Shown: positions 37,278 through 47,871, numbered from the stretch's first letter. The stretch: DNA of 64,000 nucleotides from Kordia zhangzhouensis (GCF_001005305.1 NZ_LBMH01000010.1:55650-119649), one strand, 5' to 3'. Numbers and translations are program-made. The notes: a model not told the origin generated them from the sequence alone.

Positions 37278-38021
37278 ATGATGAAAGACATTTACAACGG
37301 AATTCAAGCTTACTTTTCAGCCTATTCATTATTGAATACGCTCAATTTGTGGCGATTTTTTGCCATTCCTATCCTAATCAGCTTCATTTTAGGAATTATC
37401 ATTATGATTACTGCGTATGGGTTTTCAGATAATATTGGCGATTATATTGCAGGTGTTTGGTCGTTTTCGTGGGGAAAACAAACCTTTACTACTATTAGTC
37501 ATGTAATTGGAGGGTTAATTGTAATTGCTTTTGGATTGGTTATTTTTAAACATACATTGATGGCTGTTGCTTCTCCTTTTATGACGCCCATTTCCGAAAA
37601 AATTGAATATTATTATACTGGAAACTTACGAAAACCTAATGTAGGATTAAGAGCACAGACCTCAGTATTGGCAAGAAGTATTAGACTTAATGTTAGAAAT
37701 CTAATTGTAGAAATCCTATGGATTATTCCATTTTTCATCTTCAGTTTTATTCCTGTAATTGGTATTATATTTCCCATATTAATTTTTTTAGTACAGGCAT
37801 ATTACGCTGGTTTTGGAAGCATGGATTATACACTAGAACGCTATTTTCCATACAAACAAAGTGTAGCTTTTGTTCGTAAACATCGTGGTCTTGCCATTGG
37901 AAATGGTATTGTATTTATGCTCATCCTCTTGATTCCTGTAATTGGAATTTTGATTGTGCTACCACTATCTGTGACTGCTTCAACGGTAACAACTCTCAAA
38001 AAATTACACCCTCCATCATAA
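37278..38021 (+). CDS. EI24/CysZ-like membrane protein
   Basis: A 247-residue inner-membrane protein with about four to six hydrophobic segments (near 28-52, 75-95, 135-165 and 205-235). It matches the EI24 domain family, which includes the sulfate permease CysZ. The family-typical half-helices VIAFGLVIFKHTLMAVASPFM and IPVIGIIFPILIFLVQAYYAGF are present. Sulfate transport is not shown by context because no cysteine genes are nearby. The tandem ATGs at 37278 and 37281 give almost the same protein. Confidence 0.75.
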   Translation: MMKDIYNGIQAYFSAYSLLNTLNLWRFFAIPILISFILGIIIMITAYGFSDNIGDYIAGVWSFSWGKQTFTTISHVIGGLIVIAFGLVIFKHTLMAVASPFMTPISEKIEYYYTGNLRKPNVGLRAQTSVLARSIRLNVRNLIVEILWIIPFFIFSFIPVIGIIFPILIFLVQAYYAGFGSMDYTLERYFPYKQSVAFVRKHRGLAIGNGIVFMLILLIPVIGILIVLPLSVTASTVTTLKKLHPPS

Positions 38022-38103
38022 GAAAATTATTTTCTAAACTTTAGTGTAAAACATAACTTATCACTTTTAGTTAGCTTTCCCTTTTAACTAAAATCATAAG
38101 AAT

Positions 38104-38283
38104 ATGAAAAAAAACAATGTAAAATTGACATTCAGCAAGCACACTGTTGCCTCATTAGAAGACATCCTTGGAGGACTTCGTTCAGAAACCTCGTATAGTT
38201 GTCCTGGTGACCAATGCTTAACGAATGCTAAAACCTGTGCTCAAAATGGACCTTGCGAACATACTATAGGACAAGGACAATAG
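38104..38283 (+). CDS. GG-leader Cys-containing peptide precursor
   Basis: A 59-residue peptide encoded by a small frame with its own terminator. Its leader reads VKLTFSKHTVASLEDILGG, the K-L-x-[LF]-x-K-x-x-[IV]-x-x-L form of Bacteroidota GG precursors, with Gly-Gly at residues 23-24. The 35-residue core has four cysteines (33, 38, 45, 51) interleaved with Ser and Thr (SETSYSCPGDQCLTNAK). It lies between an EI24-like gene and hemF and has no modification or export gene beside it. The coding call rests on the leader, the start context and the terminator. Confidence 0.65.
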   Translation: MKKNNVKLTFSKHTVASLEDILGGLRSETSYSCPGDQCLTNAKTCAQNGPCEHTIGQGQ

Positions 38284-38291
38284 TACAACCC

Positions 38292-38320
38292 AAAAAAGAA
38301 GTCAGTAATGGCTTCTTTTT
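38292..38320 (+). terminator. Rho-independent terminator after GG-leader peptide
   Basis: AAAAAGAAG (38293-38301) pairs with CTTCTTTTT (38312-38320) with T-rich end, eight bases after the peptide stop. It supports the small gene being transcribed. Confidence 0.7.
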
Positions 38321-38355
38321 ATACCTGCTTATTTTAATCTTTCTCTTTTAACAAG

Positions 38356-38363
38356 TACCTTTG
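38356..38363 (+). promoter_or_regulatory. TAnnTTTG -7 box for hemF
   Basis: TACCTTTG lies 19 bases upstream of the ATG at 38383, directly after the peptide terminator. Confidence 0.6.
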
Positions 38364-38382
38364 TGATATTCAATTGAACATC

Positions 38383-39285
38383 ATGAAAGACCTTTTTCTT
38401 AACTACATACATCAGTTACAAGATACAATCACTTCCACACTCGAAAAAATTGACGGAAAAGCCAAATTTCAAGAAGATCTTTGGAATCGCCCAGAAGGTG
38501 GTGGTGGACGTACACGAGTAATTGAAAATGGTGCTATATTTGAAAAAGGAGGTGTAAATATTTCTGCTGTTCATGGCGAGTTGCCACAGGCTTTACGAGA
38601 AAATTTTAACGTTGAACAAGGCGATTTTTTTGCTTGCGGATTAAGCCTTGTATTACATCCAAAAAATCCTTTTATACCAACAGTTCATGCCAATTGGCGT
38701 TATTTTGAAATGTATGATGCCGAAGGAAATATTGTGACACAATGGTTTGGTGGCGGACAAGATTTAACACCGTATTATCTTTTTGAAGAAGATGCCAAAC
38801 ACTTCCATTCTGTGTGTAAAACTGCGTGTGATAAACATGATTCAACATTCTATCCGAAATTCAAAAAAACATGCGATGAATATTTTTGGAATACACACCG
38901 CAACGAAGCACGTGGCGTTGGTGGATTATTCTTTGATTATTTAAAAAGAACTGAAAAATTCTCCATGCGTAATCGTTATGATTTTGTCACTGAAATTGGT
39001 AATAGTTTCTTAAAAAGTTATGTGCCAATAGTAGAGCTCCGCAAAAATATGGAATACACACAAGCGCATAAAGATTGGCAAGAAATACGTCGTGGTCGCT
39101 ATGTAGAGTTTAACTTGGTTCATGATAGAGGAACGTTGTTTGGACTCAAAACCAATGGTCGTATTGAAAGTATTTTGATGAGCTTACCCCCTGTAGTACA
39201 ATGGAAATATGATCATCATCCTGCCGAGGGAAGCGAAGAAGCAAAACTAATTGAAGTATTAAAAACTCCGAAAAATTGGATATAA
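38383..39285 (+). CDS. hemF: Oxygen-dependent coproporphyrinogen III oxidase HemF
   Basis: A 300-residue enzyme that oxidatively decarboxylates coproporphyrinogen III to protoporphyrinogen IX using oxygen. Family blocks are GGGGRTRVIENGAIFEKGGVN, NPFIPTVHANWRYFE, WFGGGQDLTPYY and RRGRYVEFNLVHDRGT. Length is typical. The frame also opens at a TTG at 38374, but ATG 38383 lies at the expected distance from the promoter box. Presence of HemF marks an aerobic heme route. It has its own promoter rather than belonging to the hemA unit. Confidence 0.95.
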   Translation: MKDLFLNYIHQLQDTITSTLEKIDGKAKFQEDLWNRPEGGGGRTRVIENGAIFEKGGVNISAVHGELPQALRENFNVEQGDFFACGLSLVLHPKNPFIPTVHANWRYFEMYDAEGNIVTQWFGGGQDLTPYYLFEEDAKHFHSVCKTACDKHDSTFYPKFKKTCDEYFWNTHRNEARGVGGLFFDYLKRTEKFSMRNRYDFVTEIGNSFLKSYVPIVELRKNMEYTQAHKDWQEIRRGRYVEFNLVHDRGTLFGLKTNGRIESILMSLPPVVQWKYDHHPAEGSEEAKLIEVLKTPKNWI

Positions 39286-39358
39286 CAATTATCTAATATC
39301 TTCTGAAAAGCTCTTCTTTTTTAGAAAAACTGTTCCAAAAAATCATTAATTTTAATTT

Positions 39359-39790
39359 ATGGAACACTACCGAAAATTAGAGCGTATGTACTTGGCATCC
39401 AATGTAAATACGCAACTCTATGAAACCACCAAAATCACTATTAAAGAAGAAACTGCAACCATAAGTATTGTTGTTGATTCCAAATATTTTCATGCGTTAG
39501 GAGCCATTCATGGTTCAGTGTATTTCAAACTGTTGGACGATGCGGCTTTTTTTGCTGTCAATTCAATCGTAAAAGACGCCTTTGTCTTAACAACTTCCTT
39601 CAACATTAATATTACACGTCCTGTAAGTCACGGAAAAATAACTGCATATGGAAAGATTAAATTCAAATCTCGTAATTTATTTGTGGCAGAAAGCACATTG
39701 GTAGATGAAAAAGAACGTGAAATTGCGTTTGGAACAGGTAATTTTACCAAAAGTCGTGTATCTCTTAGCGAAGAAATCGGTTATCGATAA
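39359..39790 (+). CDS. PaaI family hotdog-fold thioesterase
   Basis: A 143-residue single-domain hotdog protein, with the family element LGAIHGSVYFKLLDDAAFFAVNS (near residues 48-70) where the aspartate and glycine-rich turn contribute to acyl-CoA hydrolysis, and LTTSFNINITRPV following. Acyl-CoA thioesterase activity is inferred from the fold. The substrate is unknown. It lies 73 bases after hemF and 29 bases before the AAA+ gene, in the same direction. Confidence 0.8.
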   Translation: MEHYRKLERMYLASNVNTQLYETTKITIKEETATISIVVDSKYFHALGAIHGSVYFKLLDDAAFFAVNSIVKDAFVLTTSFNINITRPVSHGKITAYGKIKFKSRNLFVAESTLVDEKEREIAFGTGNFTKSRVSLSEEIGYR

Positions 39791-39819
39791 AAGTTTATAT
39801 CTTTAAAAAAATCGAACAC

Positions 39820-41112
39820 ATGTTAGAAAGTTTATTAGAAGCCTTACAATTTTCCCCTAATAATATTCCACTCAAACTTCAAATTGCCAAACTATATATG
39901 CAGCAAGGAAGTTATGCAGAAGCGGAGCAACAACTCATTGAAATTATAGATTTAGACGGAACATATATTGAGGCAAAATACGAGTTAGCAACCTGTTTTT
40001 ACAAACAACAAAAAAGTACCGCCGCAGAAGTTTTATTGGAAGAAATCATAAAAATTCGTCCAGAACTAAAATATCTTGAATTATTGTGTTACTGTCAAAT
40101 TAGTCAAGAAAATTACAGTGATGCACAGGAAACTTATAAAGAATTACTAGAGCAATATGACGATTATGAAAATGAAGATTTTGATAATGCACTAAAAGTA
40201 AACACAACTCGCGAACCAGATTTTATAGACGAAGATGGCTTGTCATTCCTTAAAAAGCCAACAATCAATTTTGCTAGTATTGGCGGCATGGACGACATTA
40301 AAAAGGAGATTGACCTAAAAATCATCAAACCACTCGAACATAAAGATTTGTACAAGGCTTACGGCAAAAAAATTGGCGGTGGTATTTTATTATATGGACC
40401 TCCTGGATGCGGAAAAACACACATTGCACGTGCTACTGCTGGCGAAATCAATGCAAATTTTATCAGTGTCGGAATCAACGATATTTTAGACATGTGGATT
40501 GGTAGCTCAGAAAAGAATCTTCATGAAATCTTTGAGACAGCTCGAGAAAACACACCTTGTGTTATTTTTATTGATGAAATAGATGCGCTTGGTGCCAATA
40601 GAAATGACATCAACAAAACGTCTGGAAGGTCTGTAATCAACCAATTTTTAGCTGAATTAGACGGAATTGATGCTGATAATGACGGAATTTTAATCCTAGG
40701 AGCTACCAATGCACCATGGCATTTAGATCCTGCTTTTCGTCGTCCTGGACGATTTGATCGAATTATTTTTGTATCACCTCCAGATGTAACAGCAAAAGCT
40801 GCTATTTTCCAAATTCATCTAAAAGATAAACCAACAGAAACCATTGATTATATGGCATTGGCTAAAGCTGCCAAAGAGTTTTCTGGAGCCGATATCCAAG
40901 CTGCTATTGATATGGCAATTGAATCAAAACTAGAAGATTCTTTCAAAGACGGTATTCCTAAACCTTTACGTACAAAAGATATTTTAAAAGTGATAAAAAA
41001 AATAAAGCCAAGTACCAAAGAATGGTTTATATCTTCTAAAAATTATGCGTTATATGCCAATGATAGTGGATTATACGATGATATTTTAGCATACTTAAAA
41101 ATCAAAAAATAA
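39820..41112 (+). CDS. TPR - AAA+ ATPase (Cdc48/FtsH-like single ATPase domain)
   Basis: A 430-residue ATPase. Residues 1-110 are tetratricopeptide repeats, then an acidic linker, then one classic AAA domain (about 150-400). Walker A is GPPGCGKTH (near 195), Walker B is VIFIDEIDALG (near 250), and the second region of homology AFRRPGRFDRIIF provides the arginine fingers. There is no peptidase or membrane segment, so it resembles Cdc48-type unfoldases rather than FtsH. TPRs probably recruit a partner. Its stop overlaps the start of the next gene, a TPR membrane protein, by one base (TAATG), so the two are likely a functional pair. Confidence 0.88.
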   Translation: MLESLLEALQFSPNNIPLKLQIAKLYMQQGSYAEAEQQLIEIIDLDGTYIEAKYELATCFYKQQKSTAAEVLLEEIIKIRPELKYLELLCYCQISQENYSDAQETYKELLEQYDDYENEDFDNALKVNTTREPDFIDEDGLSFLKKPTINFASIGGMDDIKKEIDLKIIKPLEHKDLYKAYGKKIGGGILLYGPPGCGKTHIARATAGEINANFISVGINDILDMWIGSSEKNLHEIFETARENTPCVIFIDEIDALGANRNDINKTSGRSVINQFLAELDGIDADNDGILILGATNAPWHLDPAFRRPGRFDRIIFVSPPDVTAKAAIFQIHLKDKPTETIDYMALAKAAKEFSGADIQAAIDMAIESKLEDSFKDGIPKPLRTKDILKVIKKIKPSTKEWFISSKNYALYANDSGLYDDILAYLKIKK

Positions 41113-42338
41113 TGGAGTCAACAAATCATCAACGAGGAATACAATTATTTGAGCTAGGACGATTTCAAGAAGCCATTACTTACTTGCAAAAAGCTGTTGC
41201 TGAAAGCCCTTACACTTATACCAGTAAATACTATTTGTCACTCTGCTTCTTTAATATTGGCAATTACAAAAAATCTTCAGAAATTGTTGATGCATTGTTA
41301 CAAGAAACACCAAATGAAGCCAATCTTTTCTTTTTAAAAGCTCAAATTGCTTCACGATTAGACAATGTAAAAGAGGCACTATCTCTAATTAACAAAAGTA
41401 TCGAAATGTATCCTTACGAGGCAGATTATTTTGGCTTTAAAGGTGCTTTATTAATGGATTTAAAAAAGTTTGAAGATGCTTTATATTTTGTCAATGAAGG
41501 ACTTCAACTAGATCCCAAAAATGCTACATGTTTAAATATTCGTGCACGTTTGCTAACCAAATTGAATCGAAAAGAAGAAGCGGCAGAAACCGTTGAACAT
41601 ATTTTATATGACAATGCCGAAGACGATTATGCACATGCTAATGTAGGTTGGGTTGCCTTAGAAAATGGAGATACACAAAAGGCATTACAACATTTCAAAC
41701 AAGCTTTACAACTTAATCCAAATATGGCTTATGCTCGTGAAGGAATGGCTACTGCAATCAAATCTAAAAATTTCTTTTACAAGTGGTATCTCAAATATGC
41801 TTTTTGGATAAGCAAGCAATCTTCTAGAAATCAATGGGTTTTTATAATTGGATTGTATATAGCTTATCGAATTGGAATTTCTGTATTACGAGCTTCAGAA
41901 TTAAAATTTTTAGTTATTCCATTAGTTATCGTGTATTTAGTATTTGTTCTAGGTGGATGGATTATGGAGTCGCTCTCCAACACCATCTTATTAGCAGATT
42001 CCTATGGTAAATATTTGCTCACAGATGATGAAAAATACAGCGGATATACCTTTGGCGGATTAGTTCTTGGAGGTGTACTAGGTGTAATCATATTTTTTAT
42101 AAGTAACAATCCGTTGTTTATGCTATTAGGATTTACTTGTTTTTGTACTTTACTTCCTCTACCTGGCTCCTTCTTACAAAATTCTAAAAAAGCTAAAACG
42201 ATAGGGCTTATGTATGGTATTGCAATGCTATGTGTAGGATTTTTGGGAATGTTCTTTACCAACGATGTGTTTCTTGTAGGCGGAATTGTTTTAGGAATGA
42301 TGGTTATTTATACATGGGTTTTTAATTTTATTTCATAA
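41112..42338 (+). CDS. TPR membrane protein, partner of AAA+ ATPase
   Basis: A 408-residue protein. Residues 1-215 form five to six tetratricopeptide repeats (for example ANLFFLKAQIASRLDNVKEA and AHANVGWVALENGDTQKALQ). The C-terminal half (about 235-405) has five or six membrane helices and no recognised domain. The one-base overlap with the TPR-AAA+ gene indicates coupled translation. A TPR-TPR scaffold bringing a soluble unfoldase to the membrane is a reasonable inference; the process it serves is unknown. Confidence 0.75.
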   Translation: MESTNHQRGIQLFELGRFQEAITYLQKAVAESPYTYTSKYYLSLCFFNIGNYKKSSEIVDALLQETPNEANLFFLKAQIASRLDNVKEALSLINKSIEMYPYEADYFGFKGALLMDLKKFEDALYFVNEGLQLDPKNATCLNIRARLLTKLNRKEEAAETVEHILYDNAEDDYAHANVGWVALENGDTQKALQHFKQALQLNPNMAYAREGMATAIKSKNFFYKWYLKYAFWISKQSSRNQWVFIIGLYIAYRIGISVLRASELKFLVIPLVIVYLVFVLGGWIMESLSNTILLADSYGKYLLTDDEKYSGYTFGGLVLGGVLGVIIFFISNNPLFMLLGFTCFCTLLPLPGSFLQNSKKAKTIGLMYGIAMLCVGFLGMFFTNDVFLVGGIVLGMMVIYTWVFNFIS

Positions 42339-42466
42339 TCTTTTAGCTTGATATAAGTTTGATTATAAATACTGTTGATTACATTTATTCGTTCTTAAAA
42401 TCAAGCATATTACAATAAAGCTATATCAAACCTATCTTATATATTAATCATATAGCTTTCGCCTGA

Positions 42467-43483
<1,017 letters not shown>

Positions 43484-43488
43484 AATTT

Positions 43489-43995
43489 ATGAAAAAATAC
43501 GTTTTAGTACTTACACTACTTGTTTCCTTATTGGCAAATGCCCAAGACACACCAATTACTGCTTTTTTAGAAAAATGGGAAAACTCTAAAAATTATTTGG
43601 TTGAAATGGCAGAATTGATGCCAGAAGATGCGTACGATTATAAACCTACAGAACGTCAAAAAACGTTTCGAGAGCAACTCATACACATCAAACAAAATAT
43701 GGATTGGTTAAGTACCACATACTTTTCTGTCGAAAAAAAGAAAACAAAGGAAGGAACACTAACCACCAAAGCTGATATTATAGCTGCACTAAAAGCTTCT
43801 TTTACGCAAACATCAACAATGGTAAAAACTGCGAAGGAAAGTGATTTAAAAGAAATTGTAGAATTCTTTGCCGGACCGAAAACGAAACTGCAAATTTTAA
43901 ATTTACTGCAAGACCACGTTACGCATCACAGAGGGCAATTGATTGTATATTTAAACTTAAATAACATTGAACCACCTAGATACAGAGGTTGGTAA
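43489..43995 (+). CDS. Exported DinB family protein
   Basis: A 168-residue protein with a signal peptide (MKKYVLVLTLLVSLLANA, cleaved near QDTP) and a DinB-like four-helix bundle. Histidines that could bind a metal are in REQLIHIKQNMDWL and LLQDHVTHHRGQLIVYL, the usual DinB positions. DinB proteins include thiol transferases and many of unknown role. Export is unusual for cytosolic members but common in this phylum. It lies five bases after hemB, so they share a transcript, though a functional link is not evident. Confidence 0.82.
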   Translation: MKKYVLVLTLLVSLLANAQDTPITAFLEKWENSKNYLVEMAELMPEDAYDYKPTERQKTFREQLIHIKQNMDWLSTTYFSVEKKKTKEGTLTTKADIIAALKASFTQTSTMVKTAKESDLKEIVEFFAGPKTKLQILNLLQDHVTHHRGQLIVYLNLNNIEPPRYRGW

Positions 43996-44096
43996 TACAA
44001 CCAGCGAAAAGACAAAACTTTTAAGATTCCAACAACTTATCTCAAAAATTGAGCAAAATATTAACTAAATTCGCTGAATACAATTTTTAAACACTC

Positions 44097-45173
44097 ATGA
44101 CATTACTAATATTTTACGGGGTTATTTCTATTTTCTTCTCGTTTCTATGTTCCATTTTGGAAGCTGTATTACTAAGTGTAACACCAACATTTGTAAATAT
44201 TAAGAAAAAAGAAGGAAAACCTTATGCTACAGATTTGCAAGAATTGAAAAGAGATGTAGACAAACCACTAATTGCTATTCTTACATTAAACACTATTGCA
44301 CACACTGTAGGAGCTATCTTGGTGGGTGCAGAAGCAAAAAAACTATTTAGTGACGAAGGATATGGTGTATTCATTGTATCTTCAATAATGACTATCTTAA
44401 TTTTAGTTGCCTCTGAAATTATACCAAAAACGATTGGAGCTATGTACTGGAGACAATTGGCAAACTTCACTACAAAGACACTTAAAATAATGGTTGTATT
44501 ACTAAAATATACCGGAATCTTGTGGACACTTCAACTGTTTACAAAAATTATAGGTAGTAAAGGTCATGGCGAAAGTATTTTGAGTCGTGAAGATTTTAGT
44601 GCAATGACACAAATTGCTACAGATAAAGGTGTTTTTCAAGAGTCTGAAAGTAAAGTAATCCGAAACTTATTAGGTTTTAAAGATATATTGGTAAAAGATG
44701 TAATGACTCCGCGATCTGTATTAAAAATAGATTCGGCCAACAAGCCTATCCAGCAGTTTTATGAAGAAAATCCAGATTTAAAATTTTCTCGTATTCCAAT
44801 TCATGGAGAAAATCCTGATGACATATCTGGTTATATTTTAAAAGACAAAATGATGGAAGCGATTATTCACGGAAAAGGTGAAGAGCCATTATCATCTATC
44901 AAACGAGAATTGTTAGTTACTGACCGAAATTTGCCCATCCCTGAGTTATTCGAAAAACTTATTGAAGAACGTGAACACATTGCTTTGGTGGTGGATGAAT
45001 ACGGATCGGTAAGTGGCCTAGTGAGTCAAGAAGATGTTATTGAAACTTTATTAGGTTTGGAAATTATGGATGAAAGTGACAACGTTGCTGATTTACAACA
45101 ATTGGCACGTAAAAGTTGGGAAAACAGAGCTAAAAAATTAGGGCTGATTGAAAAAAATAACCCAGAAGAATAA
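44097..45173 (+). CDS. CNNM/CBS domain membrane protein
   Basis: A 358-residue protein. The N-terminal CNNM (DUF21) membrane domain covers about residues 1-175 with four hydrophobic segments, followed by a tandem CBS pair (about 190-320) with VKDVMTPRSVLKID and VVDEYGSVSGLVSQEDVIETLLG. The C-terminal CorC/HlyC domain present in longer relatives is missing, as in other short family members. CNNM proteins are linked to magnesium or cobalt transport and nucleotide sensing through CBS. The stop codon sits inside a terminator hairpin. Confidence 0.88.
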   Translation: MTLLIFYGVISIFFSFLCSILEAVLLSVTPTFVNIKKKEGKPYATDLQELKRDVDKPLIAILTLNTIAHTVGAILVGAEAKKLFSDEGYGVFIVSSIMTILILVASEIIPKTIGAMYWRQLANFTTKTLKIMVVLLKYTGILWTLQLFTKIIGSKGHGESILSREDFSAMTQIATDKGVFQESESKVIRNLLGFKDILVKDVMTPRSVLKIDSANKPIQQFYEENPDLKFSRIPIHGENPDDISGYILKDKMMEAIIHGKGEEPLSSIKRELLVTDRNLPIPELFEKLIEEREHIALVVDEYGSVSGLVSQEDVIETLLGLEIMDESDNVADLQQLARKSWENRAKKLGLIEKNNPEE

Positions 45174-45192
45174 ATTCTCTGGGCCATTTTTA
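45161..45192 (+). terminator. Terminator overlapping the CNNM stop codon
   Basis: CCCAGA (45161-45166) pairs with TCTGGG (45178-45183), extended by GAAT/ATTC around the loop, and followed by TTTTTA. The stop codon TAA is within the loop. Confidence 0.65.
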
Positions 45193-45354
45193 CATTGGTA
45201 AATTTTTACTCAAATCACCAACTACTAACAACTTTCTTTTTGTGCATGACACCATCGGTTAACAATAATTATTCATGCATAACAAATCTAAAAAAAAAAT
45301 GCATTTCATCTGTAATTATAATCTTTTTATCGATGAAATATACCATTTTGCCCG

Positions 45355-45840
45355 ATGAATCTACATACAATCCATACTAAAACACCTTTAGGCGTTGCCA
45401 GAATTATCTCTAGCAGTAGCGCTATTTGTGAAATTTCGGTACTAGATGACGATTCGGTTATTAAAAATTCGGAAGAAATTCCGCAAGTCCTCCATGATTG
45501 CGTGTTACAATTACAGGAATATTTTGAAGGAAAGCGTATTCAGTTTGAACTTCCTTTGGCACCTCAAGGAACCGATTTTCAGCAAAAAGTTTGGAAAGAA
45601 TTGCTAAAAATTCATTTCGGAAAAACCTGTTCCTATTTAGAACTTTCCAAAAAATTGGGCGATGTAAAAGCAATCAGAGCTGTAGCGGCTGCCAATGGAA
45701 AAAATCCGTTGTGGATTGTTGTTCCGTGTCATCGCGTTATTGGAAGTGATGGTTCGCTCACAGGATATGCAGGTGGATTGTGGCGAAAAAAATGGTTACT
45801 TGATCATGAAAATCCTGTAAAGCAACAATCTCTTTTTTAA
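45355..45840 (+). CDS. ogt: Methylated-DNA--protein-cysteine methyltransferase Ogt
   Basis: A 161-residue suicide DNA-repair protein that removes O6-alkyl groups from guanine. The alkyl-accepting cysteine is Cys125 in WIVVPCHRVIGSDGSLTGYAGG, the family hallmark. The winged-helix DNA-binding part FQQKVWKELLKIHFGKTCSYLEL precedes it. There is no Ada-type zinc or AraC domain, so it is the Ogt/MGMT form. The next gene, a TPR-AraC regulator, begins eight bases after its stop. The start at 45355 gives the expected length. Confidence 0.92.
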   Translation: MNLHTIHTKTPLGVARIISSSSAICEISVLDDDSVIKNSEEIPQVLHDCVLQLQEYFEGKRIQFELPLAPQGTDFQQKVWKELLKIHFGKTCSYLELSKKLGDVKAIRAVAAANGKNPLWIVVPCHRVIGSDGSLTGYAGGLWRKKWLLDHENPVKQQSLF

Positions 45841-45848
45841 AAGTTGAA

Positions 45849-47618
45849 ATGATAGCATCTCATAAAAAAATTCATTTTCTCCTATTGAAAATATTTTTGT
45901 GCTTTTTCATTACTGCAAATGCTCAAAACTTGCAAAACCATTCGAATTTCAGCAAGTTTTCCACATCTGATCTTAAAGATAGTATTGTTCATACTATTGA
46001 GAAAAATGCTTTAGCGACACAACCTTTTGCCAATGAATACCTAAAAAGAGCTGAAAAATCAAAAAACATATATACTGTATATGAAGCGTATCAATTTCTA
46101 GGAAGAATTAATTACCATCTTAAAAATTACACAAAAGCAAATGCATACTATGATCAAGCAATAAGCGCACTCAAAACACAATATCATGTATATCCGAAAG
46201 AGGTTGTTTTTTTATTAAAGCAAAAAGGACAAAGCTTTTTAGATACACAACAAATTGATTCGTCGTACTACTGCTATTCAAAAGCATTAGATACATTAAA
46301 AAAATATCGTTTAAATGATTTACTAGTTTCTATTCGGTCAAATATTGCTATGATAAAATCTGAGATTTCAGATTATAGAGAAGCTTTACACCTACATCAA
46401 CAAAATTTAAAATTTCTAAAAAGGACCAATCCTGAAAACTATTCTTCCTATAACAAATATGATGTAGCGTATATAGCAACTTTGTTAAACATTGCCACTG
46501 CGCATAGAAGATTAAAAAACCTTGATAGCGCCAATATCTATAATGTTGAAGCTTTAAAGCGCAATCAACAAATATTAGATCACGAAAAATTAGCTCCTCA
46601 AATTAAAAGTATTCAGCATAAGTTAAAAGGTCATTTGTTAACCAACCAAGGAATTATTTCTTTTCTCAGCAAAAAATTTGATGAATCTTTATTGCATTTT
46701 AAAGCTGCTAAAAATATACAAGACTCACTTAAAATTCATAGCTTTTCTTTAGAGTGTGATCTTTATAAAGGCAAAAACTACTTAATGAAGCAAGAGTATG
46801 ATACCGCCATTTATTTTGGAAAAAAAGCCATCAAAGGATTTGAAAAAAAATACCAATTTTCTTCCACTAGAAATTTACTAGATGCATACCTGCTTTTAAG
46901 CAATTGTTATAAGAAAAAAGAAGACTATAAAAATGCTAATTTTTACTATGAAAAATACCGACAACGGTATGAACAAGTGTTAGATCCGCAAAAAATACAT
47001 GTGCTAAATAGTATAGAGAATGAGTATAAATCTAGTTTTTTAAAAAAGAGCAATAAAGTACTCGAAAAGAAATCTTTCTTCTTATTGTTAATTGCCATTT
47101 TATTGCTGACTACCCTGCTTTTAGGGTATTTTTTGTATAAAAGAAAAGCCTATAAAAACAAAAAAGCTTTTGAGACACTGATGCTTAAAATAAAGCAATT
47201 AGAAAGTCGTAAAAAAGAAAACAAAGTTAGTACTAACAAACATTCATCATTACAAATAGATGAGAAAACAGTTCATATCATTTTAGAAAAATTGTCTCGT
47301 CTAGAAGATAATTATTTCTTTTTAGATAATTCGTATGATTTGAGTGCAACAGCTCAAAAGGTAGGAACTAATACAACATATCTATCTGCTGTCATAAATC
47401 ACTATAAAGGCAAAAACTTTAAAGAATATATGAATGAATTAAAAATTAATCATGCCTTACTAACTTTAAAAGAAAACGCTACCTACAGAAAATATGCAAT
47501 TAGTGCATTGGCTATAGAATTCGGATACAATAGTACGTTAACTTTTACTAGAGCCTTCAAAAAATACTCTGGTCTTAATCCTTCAGAGTACATTCAAAAC
47601 TTGAATAAAAGCATTTAA
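45849..47618 (+). CDS. TPR membrane protein with AraC-type DNA-binding domain
   Basis: A 589-residue regulator. It has an N-terminal signal or anchor (about 7-25), tetratricopeptide repeats (about 75-390), one membrane helix (about 405-428, SFFLLLIAILLLTTLLLGYF), a coiled-coil linker and a C-terminal AraC HTH domain (about 480-587, with LSAVINHYKGKNFKEYMNEL and ISALAIEFGYNSTLTFTRAF). This is a Bacteroidota architecture that senses periplasmic signals and binds DNA from the membrane. Three GG-leader peptide genes follow on the same strand, two preceded by copies of one palindrome, so it is a candidate regulator of them. Confidence 0.85.
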   Translation: MIASHKKIHFLLLKIFLCFFITANAQNLQNHSNFSKFSTSDLKDSIVHTIEKNALATQPFANEYLKRAEKSKNIYTVYEAYQFLGRINYHLKNYTKANAYYDQAISALKTQYHVYPKEVVFLLKQKGQSFLDTQQIDSSYYCYSKALDTLKKYRLNDLLVSIRSNIAMIKSEISDYREALHLHQQNLKFLKRTNPENYSSYNKYDVAYIATLLNIATAHRRLKNLDSANIYNVEALKRNQQILDHEKLAPQIKSIQHKLKGHLLTNQGIISFLSKKFDESLLHFKAAKNIQDSLKIHSFSLECDLYKGKNYLMKQEYDTAIYFGKKAIKGFEKKYQFSSTRNLLDAYLLLSNCYKKKEDYKNANFYYEKYRQRYEQVLDPQKIHVLNSIENEYKSSFLKKSNKVLEKKSFFLLLIAILLLTTLLLGYFLYKRKAYKNKKAFETLMLKIKQLESRKKENKVSTNKHSSLQIDEKTVHIILEKLSRLEDNYFFLDNSYDLSATAQKVGTNTTYLSAVINHYKGKNFKEYMNELKINHALLTLKENATYRKYAISALAIEFGYNSTLTFTRAFKKYSGLNPSEYIQNLNKSI

Positions 47619-47781
47619 GATAAACCTGCGTTATACAATATAACAGAGTTTTCTACATAAAATAACTGCTCTCTTTGCTAAAAAACACTTCTTATAAGCA
47701 TGTAAAAGCTGCTTCTTAAAAAACTATGAGCGTTCTTTTCAACTAAACCGTATTACTCTATTTTGGTATAGCAATACCTAC

Positions 47782-47801
47782 ATCATTTTATAAAATGATA
47801 G
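47782..47801. repeat. Palindromic element, copy 1
   Basis: An 18-bp perfect palindrome (ATCATTTTATAAAATGAT, 47782-47799). The 19-bp stretch 47783-47801 recurs exactly at 48035-48053. It lies about 70 bases upstream of the first peptide gene. Likely a DNA-binding site. Confidence 0.6.
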
Positions 47802-47871
47802 ACCTCTTATTTGGAAAAAGTAAACAAGCATCATTAATTTATATTCATTATTAACATTAATATGAAACATG

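Noticed and set aside
45195..45380. 61-codon open frame between the CNNM gene and ogt
   Set aside because: No leader, motif, promoter box or ribosome-binding context; it overlaps the ogt start and has the composition of AT-rich spacer.
47602..47781. Possible further small gene between the TPR-AraC gene and the first palindrome
   Set aside because: Frames are short and broken, with no GG leader. Only a small GGTAT/ATACC hairpin near 47765 was seen.
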